NCBI RefSeq assembly: GCF_014650435.1
Contig: NZ_BMUY01000005.1
Coordinates: 248,001-312,000 of the forward strand
Reading direction: 5' to 3'
Origin: Streptomyces tendae
GTDB lineage: Bacteria > Actinomycetota > Actinomycetes > Streptomycetales > Streptomycetaceae
DNA length: 64,000 nucleotides
Position numbers and translations under genes: made by a program. The notes beneath the pieces are model-generated. The model saw only the letters and a program-made list of their open reading frames with translations, searched no databases and was not told the DNA's origin. Positions 1-8,464 of the stretch are shown here, in pieces; within the stretch, counting starts at the first letter, position 1, and every line of letters begins with the position of its first letter.

Positions 1-786
1 CGGGTTGGCGATGGGGGTGGGCGGCAGCCCCATGCGCTGGTACGAGTTGTAAGGACTGTCGATCTTCGTGTCCTTGTCGGTGGTCTTCAGGGTGGAACGG
101 CCCAGGGCGTAGTTGATGGTGGAGTCCATCTGCAGCGGCATGCCGCGCTCCAGCCGGTTGAAGATCACCCGGGCCACCTTGCCCATGTCCTCCTTGGCGG
201 CGGCCTCCGCCTGCACGATGCTGGCGATGGTGACCGCCTGGTAGACGTTGAGCGCGTTGCGCTGGGCGCCCGCGGCGACGGGTGCGCCGGTGAACCTCTT
301 GTTCGCCGTGTCGACCATGGCCGTCAGCAGCTTCTCCGGGGTCGGGTTCTCGCCCAGCGGATAGGTCGCGGGGAAGAGATAGCCCTCGGGGTTGCCCTCG
401 GCGTCGTTCGGCAGCTTGAGGTCGGCCTTGGCCAGGGACTTCTTGGTGGTGCCCGCGGGCAGGGCGAGGGCCTTGTCGACGGCCGCGTAGACCTGGGTCG
501 CGCGCCGGCCCTCCGGGATCACCAGGGAGGTCGGGCGGGACGTGCCCTCGTCGTCCGTCGTCAGCAACGGCACCGCCACGGCGGTACCGGCGACGACGGC
601 GCCGACCGCGATCAGGGCGACACGGCCCCGGCGCGTCAGCCGGATCGCCCTCCTGGGGCTCCGCGGGCTCTTGGGGCTCTGGGGACCTCTGAGGCCTGTG
701 GTGCCCCTGAGGCTCCCACGGGGACCTCTGGCGCTCCTCGCGCTCCTCACACTTCTCGCGCTCCGTGGCGGAGTGTTCATCTGCAT
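1..786 (-). CDS. mltG: MltG/YceG-family endolytic murein transglycosylase (partial, 3' end outside window)
   Basis: About 260 codons are visible; the gene runs off the left edge. Family role (known): a membrane-anchored lytic transglycosylase that cuts nascent glycan strands and limits their length. A basic N-terminus (residues 1-50) is followed by one membrane segment at about 53-72. The YceG hallmarks are readable: VIPEGRRATQVY, EGYLFPATY, ASIVQAEA carrying the catalytic Glu, VIFNRLERGMPLQMDST and SPYNSYQRMGLPPTPIANP. The start is ATG 786 or the in-frame ATG 780. The cytoplasmic tail is oddly rich in Ser-Arg and Pro-Arg repeats (SVRSARSARGPRG, SPKSPRSPRR). It begins 43 bp after the stop of the exporter gene on the same strand, so the two may be co-transcribed. 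A Streptomyces genome usually has a second, housekeeping MltG near aroE; this would be the accessory copy (inference). Confidence 0.85.
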   Translation of the reverse strand, partial: MQMNTPPRSARSVRSARSARGPRGSLRGTTGLRGPQSPKSPRSPRRAIRLTRRGRVALIAVGAVVAGTAVAVPLLTTDDEGTSRPTSLVIPEGRRATQVYAAVDKALALPAGTTKKSLAKADLKLPNDAEGNPEGYLFPATYPLGENPTPEKLLTAMVDTANKRFTGAPVAAGAQRNALNVYQAVTIASIVQAEAAAKEDMGKVARVIFNRLERGMPLQMDSTINYALGRSTLKTTDKDTKIDSPYNSYQRMGLPPTPIANP

Positions 787-829
787 GCGGGCACGGTAAC
801 CCCCATAGAGCCACAAACCCGGCATATCT

Positions 830-2632
830 TCATCTTGTCGGTTCCAGTCGGGCGTCCCGGCGGACCAACGCGGCGTACCTCCCGTCCTGCGCCAGCAGCG
901 CCTCGTGCGTGCCCTGTTCGGCCAGGCGTCCGGAGTCCAGGACCACGATCCGGTCGGCACCCCGGACGGTGGAGAGGCGGTGCGCGATGGTGATCGTGGT
1001 GCGGTTGGCGGACAGGGCGTCGATGGCGCCCTGCACAGCGGCCTCGGTGCGGGTGTCCAGGGCGCTGGTCGCCTCGTCCAGGACGAGGACGGGCGGGTCG
1101 CGCAGGATGGTGCGGGCGATGGCCAAGCGCTGCTTCTCACCACCGGAGAAGCGGTGGCCGCGCTCGCCGACCACGGTGTCGTAGCCCTCGGGCAGTGCGG
1201 CGATGTGGTCGTGGATCTGCGCCGCCCTCGCCGCCGCCTCCAGCTCCGCGTCCGTGGCGTCCGGCTTGGCGAAGCGCAGGTTCTCGGCGACGGAGGCGTG
1301 GAAGAGGTACGTCTCCTGCGAGACGACGCCGACCGCGCGGGCGAGGGTGTCGAAGTCGAGGTCGCGCACGTCGACCCCGTCGAGGGTGACCCGGCCGCCC
1401 GTCACGTCGTACAGCCGCGGCACCAGGTGGCCGAGCGTGGACTTGCCGGCGCCGGTGGGACCGACGACGGCGAGACTGCTGCCGGCCGGGACGGTGACGT
1501 CGATGCCGTCGAGCACCGGGCCGCCCTTGCCGTCGTAGCCGAACTCGACGTTCTCGAAGCGGACCTCGCCCTTGACGTGGTCCAGGTGGACGGGATCCTC
1601 CCGCTCGGTGATGTCGATCGGCAGGTCGAGGTACTCGAAGATGCGCTGGAACAGCGCGAGCGAGGTCTGGATCTGCACACCGGTCGACAGCAGGCTCACG
1701 GTCGGGCGGAACAGCCCCTGCTGGAGCGAGACGAAGGCGACGATCGTGCCGAGGGAGACGTCGGGGCCGCCGAGTTGCAGGGCGATGCCCGCGGTCCAGT
1801 AGATGACGGCCGGCATGGCGGCCATGACGATCGTGATGACGGCCATCCGCCAGCGGCCCGCCATGTTCGACCGCACTTCCAGGTCGACCAGGCTCTCGGA
1901 CTCGTCGGCGAAGGCGCGGGTGAGCGAGTCGGACCGGCCCATGGTGCGGCCGAGCAGGATGCCGCTGACGGAGAGCGACTCGGTGACCGTGGCGGCCATC
2001 GCGGCCATCTGCTTCTGGCGCCGAGTGGTGATCTTCCTGCGTTCCCTGCCGACGCGGCGGCTGATCCACACGAAGACCGGGAGCAGGAGCAGCGAGACGA
2101 CGGTGAGGCGCCAGTCGAGGACGACCATGGCGACGATCGTGGCGACCACACTGGTGAGGTTGGAGACCAGCGAGGTCGCCGTGGAGGTGACGGTGGCCTG
2201 CATGCCGCCGATGTCGTTGGCGATGCGGGACTGGACCTCGCCGGTGCGGGTGCGGGTGAAGAAGGCGAGGGACATCTGCTGGAGACGCCCGTAGACGGCG
2301 GTGCGCAGGTCGTGCATGACGCGCTGGCCGACGGTCGTGGAGATCAGGGTCTGCAGCACGCCGAAGACACTGGTGAGGACGGCGCCGAAGATCATGCCGA
2401 GGGCCAGCAGGCTCAGCAGGCCCGTGCGCCCCTCGGGGATGGCGACGTCGAGGATCTCCCTGAGCAGGAAGGGTGTGGCGACCGACACCAGGGACGCGGC
2501 GCCGACCAGCAGGCCGACGATTGCGAGCCGGCCGCGGTAGGGACGGAACAGCTTGAGGATGCGCCGCACCTGCCGGGGCTGTTCCTTGGCGTCGGCGGGT
2601 GCGGTCCAGGCGGATGCGCGATCGGGGTGCAT
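830..2632 (-). CDS. ABC exporter, fused permease and ATP-binding protein
   Basis: A 600-residue half-transporter with a six-helix type-1 exporter domain (about residues 35-330) and a C-terminal ATPase. The ATPase has a complete Walker A (GPTGAGKST), Q-loop region (VGVVSQETYLF), signature (SGGEKQR), Walker B (VLVLDEATSALD) and H-loop (ITIAHRL), so a homodimer could be active. AAGGAG lies just before the ATG. It is transcribed divergently from a MarR gene across a 147-bp gap that holds an inverted repeat over its predicted promoter, the usual layout of a drug-responsive efflux pair. The substrate cannot be read from sequence; lipid-like or drug export is the family expectation. Confidence 0.92.
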   Translation of the reverse strand: MHPDRASAWTAPADAKEQPRQVRRILKLFRPYRGRLAIVGLLVGAASLVSVATPFLLREILDVAIPEGRTGLLSLLALGMIFGAVLTSVFGVLQTLISTTVGQRVMHDLRTAVYGRLQQMSLAFFTRTRTGEVQSRIANDIGGMQATVTSTATSLVSNLTSVVATIVAMVVLDWRLTVVSLLLLPVFVWISRRVGRERRKITTRRQKQMAAMAATVTESLSVSGILLGRTMGRSDSLTRAFADESESLVDLEVRSNMAGRWRMAVITIVMAAMPAVIYWTAGIALQLGGPDVSLGTIVAFVSLQQGLFRPTVSLLSTGVQIQTSLALFQRIFEYLDLPIDITEREDPVHLDHVKGEVRFENVEFGYDGKGGPVLDGIDVTVPAGSSLAVVGPTGAGKSTLGHLVPRLYDVTGGRVTLDGVDVRDLDFDTLARAVGVVSQETYLFHASVAENLRFAKPDATDAELEAAARAAQIHDHIAALPEGYDTVVGERGHRFSGGEKQRLAIARTILRDPPVLVLDEATSALDTRTEAAVQGAIDALSANRTTITIAHRLSTVRGADRIVVLDSGRLAEQGTHEALLAQDGRYAALVRRDARLEPTR

Positions 2633-2722
2633 GGGCTCCTTCGGAGGCGGCGAGGGGTGGCCTGCGAAGCCTTCGGAGCGCAGACCTGCACGGCCTGCCG
2701 CAGGGGTTCGCGGACCTTACGG

Positions 2723-2755
2723 ATCATAGGTCATTGTTACCTATACTCACAATGA
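2723..2755. promoter_or_regulatory. Divergent promoter region with probable MarR operator
   Basis: Perfect 7-bp inverted arms TCATTGT (2731-2737) and ACAATGA (2749-2755) are separated by 11 bp, about two helical turns centre to centre. Minus strand: -35 TTGTGA (2752-2747), an 18-bp spacer and -10 TATGAT (2728-2723) reading into the exporter gene. Plus strand: TATACT (2742-2747) is a good -10 for the MarR gene, with only a weak -35. The inverted repeat covers both, so repression of both genes by the MarR protein is the simplest reading. Confidence 0.65.
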
Positions 2756-2779
2756 ACTTCATCCTGATATTGTTCCCCC

Positions 2780-3247
2780 ATGACCGCCCCCGATCCCGAC
2801 GGCCTGCTCGCCGAGCAGCTGCTGCGGCTCACCCGCCGGGTGCACCGCATCCAGAAGCGCCATCTCGAGCACCGCGACCTCGGCATCACCCCGGCCCAGT
2901 CCCGGCTGCTGCGCACGCTGGCGCACTACGGCTCGCCCCCGCGCATGGCCGACCTCGCCGAGCGTCTGGAGGTCGTGCCCCGGGCGGTGACCACCCTGGT
3001 CGACGGGCTGGAGGCGGCCGGGAAGGTGCGCCGCGTCCCGGATCCCGCCAACCGCCGGGTCATCAGGATCGAGCTCACCGACGACGGGCGAGCGGCCCTC
3101 AGGGAGCTGCGCGGTGCGCGCCGGTCCGCCGCCGAGGAGATTCTGGCCCCGCTCACGGACGAGCAGCGCGCGGTGCTGGGCGGGCTGCTGGACACCCTGA
3201 TCGACGGGCCCGGGGCCGACACGGGCGAGGGCCGCCGGACGGCGTGA
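2780..3247 (+). CDS. MarR-family transcriptional regulator
   Basis: 155 residues, the normal length for MarR dimers. A winged helix is visible at about residues 40-105: ITPAQSRLLRTLAHYG, the recognition segment LAERLEVVPRAVTTLVDGLE and the wing RVPDPANRRVIRIELTDDG. The leader from the predicted start site is short and no good ribosome site precedes ATG 2780. It probably represses itself and the divergent ABC exporter through the inverted repeat at 2731-2755, with release by a small-molecule ligand. That is inferred from family and layout. Confidence 0.9.
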   Translation: MTAPDPDGLLAEQLLRLTRRVHRIQKRHLEHRDLGITPAQSRLLRTLAHYGSPPRMADLAERLEVVPRAVTTLVDGLEAAGKVRRVPDPANRRVIRIELTDDGRAALRELRGARRSAAEEILAPLTDEQRAVLGGLLDTLIDGPGADTGEGRRTA

Positions 3248-3300
3248 CCCGGACGGTCGCGGTGGACCGGTAACCGCCCGGCGTGCCGAAGGGCCCGCGC

Positions 3301-4059
3301 TCAGGACTTCAGGTGGGCCCTGTCCCCCATCACCACCACGGGGTGCCGGTCCGGGTCCAGGGTGCGCAGCAGGTACTCCATCGCGGGCTTGGGCAGGCTG
3401 ACGCATGCCGACGTACCGCTGCCGTGATCCATGTGCAGCCAGATCGAGCCGCCCTTCGAGGTGCCCTCGGGGCGGGTCGGATCGTTCGGCGGGGTGCCCT
3501 TGACGCGGTTGTAGTCGATGGCGATGACGTAGTCGAAGTCGTGCCAGTACGATTTCGCCCACCAGCGCGGTGCCGCGAAGCTCGCCGACCTGGTGTACGG
3601 CAGTCCCGCGCCGGAGGCGGGATCCGGGTCCGGGAGCACTCCGCCCGCATCGCTGAGCGTGAACACGCCGACGGGGCTGCGCTTGTCGTTCTCGTGGTGG
3701 TCGGTCGTCCACCCCTTCGTGCCGTTGTGCGCCGCCCAACTCCGCGCGCGGTGCCAGACGGAGCCCTGCTTCGTGTAGAGCACGACCGTGGAGTCGGCGG
3801 AATCCCTGCCGTCTCCGTACACCGCGACGACCTGGCGCGAGTCGCCGGGGATGCGCTTCTGAAGCCGGGCGCCGACGTCGGGGATCCTCGTCGGGTCCGC
3901 CGCCGCACTGCTCCGCCCGGCCCCGCCCGGCGGATCGCTCGCCCGGGAGTCCGCCCCGCCGCCCGACGAGCCGCCGCAGGCGGACAGCGCCGTCACCGCG
4001 AGCAGGGATCCAAGGGCCGCCGTCGCGACCGCCGTACGCCGTCCACCACCACGTGCCAT
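3301..4059 (-). CDS. YkuD-type L,D-transpeptidase-like lipoprotein
   Basis: 252 residues. The N-terminus is a lipoprotein signal: basic MARGGGRR, a hydrophobic core and lipobox ALSAC, followed by a Gly/Ser-rich tether, so the protein should be anchored outside the membrane. The C-terminal half matches the L,D-transpeptidase/YkuD fold: the conserved SPVGVFTLSD strand, the catalytic His region IWLHMDHG and GSGTSACVSLP, where the usual HGC nucleophile motif is replaced by SAC. Cys is kept. Family role (known): 3-3 peptidoglycan cross-linking or protein attachment. The unusual HGC-to-SAC change may mean a specialised or reduced activity. It converges with the MarR gene, leaving a 53-bp gap. Confidence 0.75.
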   Translation of the reverse strand: MARGGGRRTAVATAALGSLLAVTALSACGGSSGGGADSRASDPPGGAGRSSAAADPTRIPDVGARLQKRIPGDSRQVVAVYGDGRDSADSTVVLYTKQGSVWHRARSWAAHNGTKGWTTDHHENDKRSPVGVFTLSDAGGVLPDPDPASGAGLPYTRSASFAAPRWWAKSYWHDFDYVIAIDYNRVKGTPPNDPTRPEGTSKGGSIWLHMDHGSGTSACVSLPKPAMEYLLRTLDPDRHPVVVMGDRAHLKS

Positions 4060-4325
4060 CCGTCCATCGTCGCACCCGCTGCGGACATGCCGTCACCACC
4101 GGGGCGCTGGGGGGCGGATGGATGGCCCCGGACGTGAACGCGGCCGGGGAGGTGATCGGGGACGGAGACGCGGACGTGCGGTGCGTGCGGAACCGCAGCC
4201 GGATTCGCACGCCATCACGGAAAACCGCTTGATTTTGGGCACGTGGCGACGCGAACCTTTCACGGTTTGCAGCCTCTCGATGCCGCATAGCGACGGCACC
4301 CCCTGACACGAGCCACTGGGACGTC

Positions 4326-6212
4326 ATGCAGATCCAAGACCTTCCGTATCCCGACCCGGGTGTGCCGGACGCACGCTCGGGCCCCAGATTCCTGTGGTGG
4401 CTGTTCCGCAACCAGCTCGGTGGCCAACTCAAGTCACTGGCCTGGGGCCTGCTGCACTTCGCCTCCGTCTCCGCCCTGCCCTTCTGCGTCGGTCTCGCCA
4501 TCCAGGCGGTCGTCGACCGCTCCGGCACCCGGCTCGCCCTCGCGGGCGGCATCATGGTCCTGTGCTGCGCCGGCAACGCGCTCGGCGACACCTTCCTGCA
4601 CCGCGCAGCCGTCACCAACTGGATCACCGCCGCGGCCCGCGTCCAGCAGCTCCTGGCTCGCAGGACAGCCCTGCTGGGCTCGGCGCTGACCCGGCGCGTG
4701 GCGGCCGGTGAGGTCGTGGCCGTGTCCACCGGCGACGTCGAGAAGATCGGCTGGTTCGTGGAGGCCGTCTCCCGCTTCACCGCGGCCGCGGTCACCATCG
4801 TGCTGGTCTGCGTGGCGCTGGTCGTCTACCAGCCGGCCCTCGGCGTCGTCGTGGTCGTGGGCCTGCCGGTGCTGGCCCTCGCGGTGCTGCCCCTGCTGCC
4901 CCGCGCCACCCGGCGGGCCGACGTCCAGCGCGACAAGGCCGGCCGCGCCACCGAGCTCGCCTCGGACACCGTCGCCGGACTGCGTGTGTTGCGCGGCATC
5001 GGCGGCGAGGAGCTCTTCCTCGACCGCTACCGCGGCGCCTCCCAGGAGGTGCGCCACGCGGCCGTGCGCAGCGCCCGGATGTGGTCCCTGATCTCCGCGA
5101 TCCAGGTGCTGCTGCCGGGCCTGCTGCTGATCGCGGTGGTCTGGCACGGCGTCCACCTGGCCCGCCAGGGCCGCATCGGCGTCGGCGAACTCGTCACCGT
5201 CTACAGCTCCGTCATGATCCTCACCTACCCGCTGCGGCACTTCGAGGAGATCGCCATGGCGTACTCCTTCTCCCGGCCCTCGGCCAAGCGGGCCGCACGG
5301 GTGCTGTCCCTGGAACGCGCCACGGACAGCGGGGGTTCGCGCGCCGCCGAGATCCCCACCGGGGACCTGTACGACCCGGCCACCGGTCTCCTGGCTCCGG
5401 CGGGCCGGCTCACCGCCGTGGTGTGCGGGGACCCCGACGCGGCCGGACGGCTGGCGGAACGGCTCGGCGGGCACCCCTCGGAACAGGGCGCGTCGGCCCT
5501 GCTGGGCGGGGTGCCGCTGGACGAGCTGCCCCTGAAGTCCGCGCGCACCGCGGTCCTGGTGCAGGACAAGGACCCGGTACTGCTGTCCGGAACGCTTCGC
5601 GAGCTGCTGGACGTGCCCGCGTCCGGTGCCGTCGCCGCCGAGGACGCGCTGGCCGCCGCCCAGTGCGGTGACGTCCTGACGGCACTCGCGCAGGGCTCGC
5701 TCGGCGCCGACGACCCGATGGACGCCCGCATCACCGAGCGGGGCCGGTCGCTGTCGGGCGGCCAGCGCCAGCGGCTGGCACTGGCCCGGTCCCTGATCAC
5801 GGACCCGGAGGCGCTGGTCCTGGACGAACCGACCTCGGCCGTGGACTCGCACACCGAGGCGCGGATCGCGGAGGGCGTGCGGGCACTGCGCGCGGGGCGC
5901 ACCACGGTGGTGTTCACCTCGTCGCCGCTGCTGCTGGACCGCGCGGACCGGATCGTTTTCCTGCACGACGACGAGGTCGCGGCGGTCGGCGTCCACCGGG
6001 AACTGCTGCGGACCGAACCGCGGTACCGGGCGGTGGTGACGCGCGAGACCGACGAGGAGACCGCGGCGCACCGCGACGACACACCGGCCGGGAGCAGGCC
6101 CGCGAAGCCCCTGCCCGACGACCGCGGCGACGGCCCCTCGGACGGTCGTGACGACGCTCTGAGCGACGACGACGTACTGCACCGACTGGAAGAGATCGAG
6201 GAGACGGCATGA
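4326..6212 (+). CDS. ABC exporter subunit A with degenerate Walker A
   Basis: 628 residues: a six-helix exporter domain (about 30-330), an ATPase and a charged Asp-rich tail. The Walker A position reads VVCGDPDAAGRL, without the GxxGxGKS loop or its Lys. The switch His is also lost (VFTSSPLLL). Signature (LSGGQRQR) and Walker B (ALVLDEPTSAVD) are intact. Its stop overlaps the next gene's ATG in an ATGA, so the two subunits are translationally coupled. With subunit B, which is complementary (good Walker A, broken signature), only one working ATP site is expected. Known heterodimeric exporters behave this way, though there the degenerate site usually loses the catalytic Glu rather than the whole P-loop. 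Substrate unknown. Confidence 0.92.
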   Translation: MQIQDLPYPDPGVPDARSGPRFLWWLFRNQLGGQLKSLAWGLLHFASVSALPFCVGLAIQAVVDRSGTRLALAGGIMVLCCAGNALGDTFLHRAAVTNWITAAARVQQLLARRTALLGSALTRRVAAGEVVAVSTGDVEKIGWFVEAVSRFTAAAVTIVLVCVALVVYQPALGVVVVVGLPVLALAVLPLLPRATRRADVQRDKAGRATELASDTVAGLRVLRGIGGEELFLDRYRGASQEVRHAAVRSARMWSLISAIQVLLPGLLLIAVVWHGVHLARQGRIGVGELVTVYSSVMILTYPLRHFEEIAMAYSFSRPSAKRAARVLSLERATDSGGSRAAEIPTGDLYDPATGLLAPAGRLTAVVCGDPDAAGRLAERLGGHPSEQGASALLGGVPLDELPLKSARTAVLVQDKDPVLLSGTLRELLDVPASGAVAAEDALAAAQCGDVLTALAQGSLGADDPMDARITERGRSLSGGQRQRLALARSLITDPEALVLDEPTSAVDSHTEARIAEGVRALRAGRTTVVFTSSPLLLDRADRIVFLHDDEVAAVGVHRELLRTEPRYRAVVTRETDEETAAHRDDTPAGSRPAKPLPDDRGDGPSDGRDDALSDDDVLHRLEEIEETA

Positions 6213-7990
6213 TCGGCGTCGCGCCACCGTCCTACGACCCGGCGGCCCCCACGACCGCGAACACCCTGCCCGTCGGCGCCCGCCCGACCGTGCGCGCGTA
6301 CGTGGGAGAACTGCTGCGCCGGCACCGTCGGGCGTTCCTCTTCCTCGTCACCGTCAACACCGTTGCCGTGATCGCCTCGATGGCGGGCCCCTACCTGCTG
6401 GGCGGGCTCGTGGAACGGGTCTCGGACGACGCGCGCGAACTGCATCTGGGCCTCACGGCCACGCTCTTCGTGCTGGCCCTCGTCGTGCAGGCCGTGTTCG
6501 TGCGCGAGGTGCGGCTGCGGGGGGCCGTGCTCGGCGAGCGCATGCTGGCCGATCTGCGCGAGGACTTCCTCGTGCGTTCGGTCGGGCTGCCGCCCGGGGT
6601 GCTGGAACGGGCCGGCACGGGCGACCTCCTCTCCCGGATCACCACGGACATCGACCGGCTCGCCAACGCCATGCGCGAGGCCGTGCCCCAGCTCGCGATC
6701 GGCGCCGTGTGGGTGGTGCTGCTGCTCGGTGGCCTGGTGGTCACGGCGCCGCCCCTGGCGCCGGCGGTGCTGATCGCGGTGCCGCTGCTGGTGATCGGCT
6801 GCCGCTGGTACTTCCGCCGGGCGCCCGCCGCCTACCGCTCGGAGGCCGCCGGGTACGCCGCGGTGGCCGCCGCGCTCGCCGAGACGGTGGACGCCGGGCG
6901 CACCGTCGAGTCCCACCGCCTCGACGCCCGTCGCATCGAGCTGTCGGAGCGGCGGATCAGGGAGTGGACGGCCTGGGAGCGCTACACGCTCTGGCTGCGG
7001 TCGGTACTCTTCCCCGTCATCAACGTCACCCATGTGACCGTACTCGCCTCCGTCCTGCTCATCGGTGGTGTCTTCGTCCTCCAGGGCTGGATCGGGGTCG
7101 GCCAGCTGACCACCGCCGCCCTGATCGCGCAGATGCTCGTCGACCCGGTCGGCATCATCCTGCGCTGGTACGACGAGCTGCAGGTGGCCCAGGTGTCGCT
7201 GGCCCGACTGGTGGGGGTGCGGGACATCGAGCCGGACGCCGGTGACGGCACGCTGGCACCCGAGGGACGGCACGTGCACGCCGACCGCGTGCACTTCGGC
7301 TATCTCGAGGGCGTGGACGTGCTGCGCAAGGTGTCGCTGGAGGTGGCCCCCGGCACCCGGCTCGCCCTGGTCGGCCCCTCGGGTGCCGGCAAGTCCACCC
7401 TGGGCCGGCTGCTCGCGGGCATCTACGGTCCCCGCGAGGGCCGGGTCACCCTGGGCGGCGCGGAACTGTCCCGGATGTCCGCGGAACGGGTCCGCTCGCA
7501 CGTCGCCCTCGTCAACCAGGAGCACCACGTCTTCGTCGGCTCCCTGCGCGACAACCTCCGGCTGGCCAGGACCGGCGCCACCGATGCCGAGCTGTGGGCG
7601 GCGCTGGGGGCGGTTGACGCGGACGACTGGTCCCGCGGGCTCGACGAGGGCCTGGACACCGAGGTCGGCTCGGGCGGCTTCGCGCTCACCCCGGCGCAGG
7701 CCCAGCAGATCGCACTGGCCCGCCTGGTACTGGCCGACCCGCACACCCTGGTGCTGGACGAGGCGACGTCCCTGCTCGATCCCCGGGCCGCACGCCATCT
7801 CGAGCGGTCCCTGGCCCGTGTCCTGGACGGGCGCACGGTGATCGCGATCGCCCATCGTCTGCACACCGCCCACGACGCCGACGTCATCGCCGTGGTCGAG
7901 AACGGCCGGATCAGTGAGCTGGGCAGCCACGACGAACTCGTCGCGGCGGACGGCGCCTACGCGGCACTGTGGCGGTCCTGGCACGGCTAG
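6209..7990 (+). CDS. ABC exporter subunit B with degenerate signature motif
   Basis: 593 residues, fused membrane and ATPase domains. Walker A is consensus (GPSGAGKST), Walker B is HTLVLDEATSLLD and the switch His is present (IAIAHRL). The ABC signature is degenerate: LTPAQAQQ instead of LSGGQ. In a heterodimer its Walker A/B would pair with the intact LSGGQ of subunit A, giving one catalytic site; the other site combines two broken halves. Start ATG 6209 overlaps the upstream stop by 4 bp. A hairpin spans the stop codon. Confidence 0.92.
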   Translation: MIGVAPPSYDPAAPTTANTLPVGARPTVRAYVGELLRRHRRAFLFLVTVNTVAVIASMAGPYLLGGLVERVSDDARELHLGLTATLFVLALVVQAVFVREVRLRGAVLGERMLADLREDFLVRSVGLPPGVLERAGTGDLLSRITTDIDRLANAMREAVPQLAIGAVWVVLLLGGLVVTAPPLAPAVLIAVPLLVIGCRWYFRRAPAAYRSEAAGYAAVAAALAETVDAGRTVESHRLDARRIELSERRIREWTAWERYTLWLRSVLFPVINVTHVTVLASVLLIGGVFVLQGWIGVGQLTTAALIAQMLVDPVGIILRWYDELQVAQVSLARLVGVRDIEPDAGDGTLAPEGRHVHADRVHFGYLEGVDVLRKVSLEVAPGTRLALVGPSGAGKSTLGRLLAGIYGPREGRVTLGGAELSRMSAERVRSHVALVNQEHHVFVGSLRDNLRLARTGATDAELWAALGAVDADDWSRGLDEGLDTEVGSGGFALTPAQAQQIALARLVLADPHTLVLDEATSLLDPRAARHLERSLARVLDGRTVIAIAHRLHTAHDADVIAVVENGRISELGSHDELVAADGAYAALWRSWHG

Positions 7991-8002
7991 CCACGCCGTG
8001 CC
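7980..8002 (+). terminator. Hairpin over the exporter stop codon
   Basis: Perfect 8-bp stem GGCACGGC (7980-7987) and GCCGTGCC (7995-8002) with a 7-nt loop that contains the TAG stop of subunit B. There is no U-run, as is usual in Streptomyces. Confidence 0.5.
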
Positions 8003-8397
8003 CTGCGAGGGCGGGACGGTTCCGGAGCGGATGGCCGGCCGGGGCGGGCGTGGTCGACGTGACCGACGCGGGCCCGGCCGACCGGGTGCGGCCGTGTCCG
8101 GAGCCGCCCCGCACGGGCCGGGGCGAGCGGGGGACGGTGCCGCCGGACGAGCCGACCGAGTCGGGCGGCGCCCCGATGGGCGGCCGGGTGGCGGGCCGGG
8201 GGCGGACGCCCCTGCGGTGCCGGGGCGGTCGGCGTGGGTCGGCCGGGCCGGTGGAGCCGGAGGGGCGGGACTGGCGCGTACCCCGCCGGGGTCCGTGCCG
8301 TTGCGCGGTCCCGAACGTGAGTGGAAGGCTGGGAGAAGGCACCGGCTCGAGGTAGGCCCGGGAACCGCGCGGTTCCGCGACGGGTGAGGCCTGTGCC
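8003..8397. other. Gene-free interval before the DUF5709 gene
   Basis: Two overlapping rightward frames cross it, but neither has a convincing ribosome site or a recognisable product and both are typical of GC-rich spacer. The only structured element I can point to is a perfect 16-bp palindrome, GGAACCGCGCGGTTCC at 8361-8376. It is a candidate operator or a short stem, about 90 bp before the next start codon. No clear -35/-10 pair was found. Confidence 0.5.
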
Positions 8398-8428
8398 CCG
8401 TGCAGCGGCGGCCCGCCGCGGTGCACGG
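8398..8428 (+). promoter_or_regulatory. Stem-loop in the 5' region of the DUF5709 gene
   Basis: CCGTGCA (8398-8404) plus GCGGC (8405-8409) pair with GCCGC (8415-8419) and TGCACGG (8422-8428). This gives a 12-bp stem with a 2-nt bulge and a 5-nt loop, 27 nt upstream of the GGAGG ribosome site. It could be a terminator for upstream transcription or a leader structure. Confidence 0.4.
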
Positions 8429-8464
8429 TGAGAAGGGGCCGGTCCCCACCCCCTGGAGGTATCC

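Noticed and set aside
905..2755. A 616-codon rightward open frame.
   Set aside because: Antisense to the ABC exporter gene; repetitive Gly/Asp/Arg/Val translation.
7914..8387. Two overlapping rightward frames in the gap before the DUF5709 gene.
   Set aside because: No ribosome site or domain; one begins inside the exporter gene in another frame. Treated as spacer.
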